Shown here one piece after another: positions 59,719 to 64,000 of a stretch of 64,000 nt of DNA. The notes below the pieces were generated by a model. That model saw nothing but the letters and a program-made list of their open reading frames with translations, was not told where the DNA came from and did not search any database. The translations under genes were made by a program, and so were the position numbers. The first letter of the stretch is position 1. Each line of letters opens with the position of its first letter. The DNA comes from an uncultured Lachnospiraceae bacterium (GTDB taxonomy: Bacteria; Bacillota; Clostridia; Lachnospirales; Lachnospiraceae): the NCBI GenBank assembly GCA_947164865.1, contig CAMUYA010000019.1, positions 1 to 64,000 of the forward strand, given 5' to 3'.

Positions 59719-60789
59719 TCATACCTTATCTGAAAAAGGTAATTTTTTTATATATTCTTCCATAAATAAATAGTCAGGTTTCTCGTTATTAGCTGGTAAA
59801 AATAATACTTCCTGCTTATACTTATCTTCAGTCACCTTTCTACCATATGTATACTTATACTTGTTCGCCATCAGAATAGTTTTTAGAAATAGATATACAT
59901 ACTTATTTGCATGCTCAACATCTTTAAGCAACATTATTTTTGCCGAATCGCCCACGACACATCCGTTTGCTTGAAATGATACATAACCTGCAGAGCCGCT
60001 ACGTGCAACCGTTAAACAGGGCTTTCTGGTAAATGTATATCCCTTTTCCCTACAAAACTCTTCACTAATCTTACCCATGCAGCCATTATTTTCCTCTCCA
60101 CTTTGTACTGCAACAAGATCTCCTGGATTGTACTCTATTTCTTCCTGTGTTATGCCCTTTCCATTATAGATATCCAGTATTTCTCCAACATAAAACTCCC
60201 GCCACACTGTCTGATCAAGATTAATTCCCTGACTGCTTATAGCCGTTTTTATGTGCTTATGTTTCAGTGACTTAGTATACATTTCCATGTATTTCCAGTC
60301 AGGATTCCCATCTTTGTCTGCCGGAAGATATATTTTTGACTTAACCATACGTTCTGGACGCCATTTTCTTCCGTATGCCCACCGATATCTATCGTGTTTA
60401 ATCACCGTTGCAACAAATAAGGCTGTATATTCATTAAATTCGCCATTTTTTATATATAACGGGTTAACATCATGGCTACATGTAAATTGATCTTTTTGAT
60501 AAAATGCAAAGCCAACCGAACCATTATTTGTTACACATAATGCATGCCCTCGGAAGATTTTTTCTTCAATTGGTGCATTGTTATCATCACCTGTCTTAGA
60601 GCCATTCTCTATATCTTCCAAAGAATAATACTCGGTCACTCCATTATTCTTTTCAGTAGCTCCCAAAAAAGGTATCCGTCCTTCTGTTGTATGTTCTGGC
60701 TTTTTGTTATAGAAACCCTTGCAAATATCAAAAATATCTATATAGTTAAACTCTTTCCACTGTGTAAAATCAAGCTTCATATACCTCAC
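59719..60789 (-). CDS. Restriction-modification specificity (S) subunit with two TRD-like halves
   Basis: IFDICKGFYNKKPEHTTEGRIPFLGATEKNNGVTEYYS and ILDIYNGKGITQEEIEYNPGDLVAVQSGEENNGCMGK; downstream of methylase. Confidence 0.82.
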   Translation of the reverse strand: MRYMKLDFTQWKEFNYIDIFDICKGFYNKKPEHTTEGRIPFLGATEKNNGVTEYYSLEDIENGSKTGDDNNAPIEEKIFRGHALCVTNNGSVGFAFYQKDQFTCSHDVNPLYIKNGEFNEYTALFVATVIKHDRYRWAYGRKWRPERMVKSKIYLPADKDGNPDWKYMEMYTKSLKHKHIKTAISSQGINLDQTVWREFYVGEILDIYNGKGITQEEIEYNPGDLVAVQSGEENNGCMGKISEEFCREKGYTFTRKPCLTVARSGSAGYVSFQANGCVVGDSAKIMLLKDVEHANKYVYLFLKTILMANKYKYTYGRKVTEDKYKQEVLFLPANNEKPDYLFMEEYIKKLPFSDKV

Positions 60790-62605
60790 CCTCTTTCACA
60801 AGATATGAAAGATATTCGTTAATTGTCTTTTGAAAGTCGGATTCCTTTAGGCTAGAGTAGTCTGTCTTCATATAGGCTTCACAAAGCCACTCATCTGTTC
60901 CTTCAACTTTTTGCGTGACAGATTTTCCGGGAACAGATTCTCGGTTATTGTAGAGATTAATCCATTCCTCTTCAATCTCTTTCCAGTTACTATTACCAGT
61001 CTCGGGATTAATTTGCTCTATTCTTCCAAGGTTTTTCTTCTTTTTGAAACCATCATCTTTATAGTATCCAAAAAAGGTATTCCCACTATTACTATTCTTT
61101 TTGCCTGTCTTTATCACCATGCAGCAAGCCGACGCAGATGCTCCTGGATAAAAGATTTCATTAGGAAGAGTAAAAACTGCATCCAAAGTGTTTTCCTTAA
61201 GTAACTCTATTTTTATCTTTTCTATCTCATTACTATTACCTATAGCACATGCTACTGGAAGTAAAACTGCAATCGTTGCCTGTATATGACACTCATTTAA
61301 CGTATCTGCAACATATTTCAGAAAATATATACCTTTTGAAGGATCTTCTTTTTGTTTTGAATTCCAGGTATCGGTGTACTCTTTCGGCATATGTTTTTTC
61401 TGGGCATTATAGGGAGGATTCATCAAAACAATATTGGGTCTTGCTTGTTCAATCCAGTCCTTAAATTCAAAACAACTGCCATTAACAATATTTGAATTTC
61501 CATCACTGTGAATCAACATATTTGTAGTTGCAAGTCCATAGATGCTCTCATCGTATTCAATTCCAAAAATCTGATTCTTTTTTACTGCATCCTGCTCAGA
61601 AGCAGTCGCACAATCATCAAGTGCATGGGTCATAGCCCTAACCAAAAACGAACCAGAACCGCAACAAGGGTCGAGAACAATCGAGTTCTTATTTACTCCA
61701 GCTATTCTTGCCATAAAATCGGTTATATGATCCGGGGTAAACGCTTGGTTTTTGTCATCTTTCCCTACATACTTATTGAACGTAATAAAGAATAGGTTCA
61801 ATAAATCCTGACCCGCTGTACTCTTGTCATTTATGAAGGGTAAAATGTTTTGTTCAATTTCCGAGAGAATTTCCCTTATATCTTCGATTTCTAAAGATCT
61901 TACATCCTGACTCTGTAATACTTTAGTATCAAGTAGTGCTAATTTTCCTGCTTTGTTAATATCATCTGTTAACAAGTCTCCTAAAACGCTTTTAATTCCA
62001 GCTATTACTTGTGCTGCCTTTATCGAAGGATCATTGTATTTTAATCCCTGTTTTAGTGCCAACAAACAAGTTCCAACGAACTGGCTACGTAGTTTTTCTG
62101 AAATACCATGTTTGTGTAACAATTCATTCAGATAATATGTATTCTGCATTACCTTTTCTTTATCATTGATCTTGGGTAAGTACAAATCCATATACTCAGG
62201 CATGGTTCTAAGTTTTGTTTCCTCGTTCAAAAGGTCCTCATCCGATATTGCGCCTCTCCATACTCTAACCTTATCATTACTTGTGTTCGCGAGTATAGCT
62301 ACAGTCTTGTTTCCGGTTAACTTCTTTTCATATTCAACATATGCTGATAACTGTCGAACTGCTTCATCATAGTTTTTTGTAAAATTAGCCTTAGTCTCTA
62401 TAAGAACACTTAATCCGTCACACTCAAACCTTAAATCAAGTTTCTCATACTTTCTTGTTCCAGTCAGGTTAGTTAAAGCGTAAAAAGGTAAGTGTTTTTC
62501 TTTATAAGCTTTAGGATAACTGTACTCCTCATTTTCAATATTAGCAGTCAGATAGCTAACCCCGACTGTATTGACCATTGCTGTTCGCTTCATGCTACCC
62601 TCCAA
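60770..62605 (-). CDS. Type I/IIB-like N6-adenine DNA methyltransferase with N-terminal nuclease-like domain
   Basis: N-terminal EKLDLRFECDGLSVLIETK (PD-(D/E)XK-like); LDPCCGSGSFLVRAM and NPPYN methylase motifs. Confidence 0.87.
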   Translation of the reverse strand: MEGSMKRTAMVNTVGVSYLTANIENEEYSYPKAYKEKHLPFYALTNLTGTRKYEKLDLRFECDGLSVLIETKANFTKNYDEAVRQLSAYVEYEKKLTGNKTVAILANTSNDKVRVWRGAISDEDLLNEETKLRTMPEYMDLYLPKINDKEKVMQNTYYLNELLHKHGISEKLRSQFVGTCLLALKQGLKYNDPSIKAAQVIAGIKSVLGDLLTDDINKAGKLALLDTKVLQSQDVRSLEIEDIREILSEIEQNILPFINDKSTAGQDLLNLFFITFNKYVGKDDKNQAFTPDHITDFMARIAGVNKNSIVLDPCCGSGSFLVRAMTHALDDCATASEQDAVKKNQIFGIEYDESIYGLATTNMLIHSDGNSNIVNGSCFEFKDWIEQARPNIVLMNPPYNAQKKHMPKEYTDTWNSKQKEDPSKGIYFLKYVADTLNECHIQATIAVLLPVACAIGNSNEIEKIKIELLKENTLDAVFTLPNEIFYPGASASACCMVIKTGKKNSNSGNTFFGYYKDDGFKKKKNLGRIEQINPETGNSNWKEIEEEWINLYNNRESVPGKSVTQKVEGTDEWLCEAYMKTDYSSLKESDFQKTINEYLSYLVKEGEVYEA

Positions 62606-62689
62606 AAGAATTATTATTTAATACAATACCAATTCATTAATTTCCGATATAATGCTCATCCCAACAAACAGGAATTTGTCATCTTGAAT

Positions 62690-62971
62690 CTAAGCTTGTT
62701 CCGACTCTTTTATTTCCTTACCACAATACGGGCAAAACTTGCTATCTGCTGTAAGTCTCTTTCCACAATGAGGACACTTAGCACCAAAGGCCTTGATGAG
62801 CGAGCAGATTGTTATAAGAACCATGCAAACTAACGCAATATAGGCCCAAGTTAGGAAATCGTAATTATTGTCAGCCAGATGGATGCCTATAACAATCCAA
62901 GCTATGATCAGTACTGCAATGGCTATCCAGTGAACGAATGATAGATACTTTCTCATTCTATGTTCCTCCAC
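62690..62971 (-). CDS. Small membrane protein with C-terminal zinc ribbon
   Basis: Two hydrophobic segments; CPHCGKRLTADSKFCPYCGKE. Confidence 0.7.
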   Translation of the reverse strand: MEEHRMRKYLSFVHWIAIAVLIIAWIVIGIHLADNNYDFLTWAYIALVCMVLITICSLIKAFGAKCPHCGKRLTADSKFCPYCGKEIKESEQA

Positions 62972-63066
62972 AAATCCCGATTCTTAGTCAATTATGCTGA
63001 AAAATAAAACTCTATCACCAATTATACCTGTTTCCATTCAGGAGTCAAACCATGCAGCGTTTTTTG

Positions 63067-63102
63067 CAAAAAAATACCCCGAAAGGGATGTCCTTTCGGG
63101 GT
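63067..63102 (-). terminator. Intrinsic terminator (- strand)
   Basis: ACCCCGAAAGGACATCCCTTTCGGGGT followed by T-run on - strand. Confidence 0.7.
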
Positions 63103-63415
63103 GCGCAACGAGCTGCCTTTAAGCCGTACTGGTAAAAAGCAAGGCGCTCCAAACCATTATATTTACTGGGCTCTTGTGAAATTGCCCTGTTTTTCCCCCA
63201 CTACATTGTAATCTTCTTTTTTTCATCATTATTTTCTTAATCAACGCGAGTGTTTTTTCCTTAAGTCTATAATCATCCCCATTAGAAGTATCTATTTCCT
63301 TCTTTTCACCATAATCATTTATGCCGTAATACTTTAAAATGTCTAAGATTTCTGTTAAGAGTTTTCATAGCGCGCTTACATCCGTTCTCCGATAAACATA
63401 AAAATACTGGCTCCA

Positions 63416-64000
63416 TTACAAAACCGACGCCATATAATATGGCAACCACAAAAGATTCTCTTCTACACGTATTTCCCCATGATGAAGTACAATGCCTCTT
63501 CCAACCTTTTTACCATACTTATCTTTGAATGCCGTTAACGATTTAATACTCTTTTTCTCACCGGATTTTACTTCTATCGGAACCAGTTTACTTCCATCAC
63601 GTATAAGGAAATCTATTTCCATTATAGTCTTTTTGGTATCTTTACTGGTTTCCTTGTAGTAATAGGCACGACGTCCGTTCGCTCTCAAATTCTGGGCAAC
63701 CATATTTTCCAAAAGCATGCCCTCGTTCACTTGAAGTTTATCCAATAAAATAGCCTTGTATAACTCGTTTTCCAAATAAGGTCTGTCCTTATATGCCAGT
63801 GTGATCAAAAGCCCCGTATCCATCATGTAGCATTTGAAAGAAGGATCTATTATAGACAAATTCAATGCAGCGCTGGGATCATCTACGTTATTGGCTATGT
63901 TTATTATCATTGCCTCGTCAAGCCACTTGATCGGGTCTTTATAATCGCGAATCCTTGCATTAGGGTCCAAATGAGTAAGAACATAACGTTTGTCATGTTT
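63416..64000 (-). CDS. C-terminal part of DUF4143-family AAA+ ATPase, continuing past right edge
   Basis: MMDTGLLITLAYKDR...ENMVAQNLRANGRRAYYYKE...MEIDFLIRDGSKLVPIEVKSGEK; frame open to window end. Confidence 0.85.
   Translation of the reverse strand, partial: KHDKRYVLTHLDPNARIRDYKDPIKWLDEAMIINIANNVDDPSAALNLSIIDPSFKCYMMDTGLLITLAYKDRPYLENELYKAILLDKLQVNEGMLLENMVAQNLRANGRRAYYYKETSKDTKKTIMEIDFLIRDGSKLVPIEVKSGEKKSIKSLTAFKDKYGKKVGRGIVLHHGEIRVEENLLWLPYYMASVL

Noticed and set aside
63110-63380. - strand open segment LLTEILDILKYYGINDYGEKKEIDTSNGDDYRLKEKTLALIKKIMMKKRR...
   Set aside because: Preceded by a stop with no good start and no recognisable family; may be a gene remnant but cannot be supported.

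Overview
This 64 kb window is probably from a Lachnospiraceae-like Firmicute (inferred from gene content; not tested). Its dominant feature is a same-strand (-) array from about 6.0 to 52.7 kb. It holds 15 apparently intact genes for secreted proteins plus one truncated, chimeric remnant. All 15 end in the same C-terminal module: three aromatic/Gly-rich repeats of the form (M/V/L)YRLYNPNxGxHxYTxxxxExxxLxxxGWxxEGxxW, which I recognise as DUF5648-like. The N-terminal regions differ: transglutaminase-like (4), Big2/Ig-like, BspA/DUF285-type LRR (2), YD-like repeats (2), DUF6273-like, a clan GH-A/DUF5722-like domain, and several I cannot name. A chimeric 3' remnant at 47711-47875, and about 126-bp direct repeats next to degenerate Rpn/PD-(D/E)XK nuclease fragments, indicate recombination inside the array. 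The array is bracketed or interrupted by: NFACT/RqcH; a sensor-GGDEF(degenerate)-EAL protein; a class B sortase; a class C beta-lactamase-family hydrolase; a potABCD operon; a beta-helix protein; an SbcCD/YhaNO-like pair with a mid-protein TM hairpin; an ArsP_2-like transporter; an HD-GYP protein; a DUF1700 protein; and an LRR lipoprotein. The right end (57.3-63 kb) looks like a defence island. It has a nuclease-methyltransferase fusion, an S subunit, a DUF262 protein and a HEPN-like protein, next to a truncated DUF3800 gene that is preceded by a compact structured-RNA candidate. All family names come from reading motifs in the supplied translations; no database search was run.
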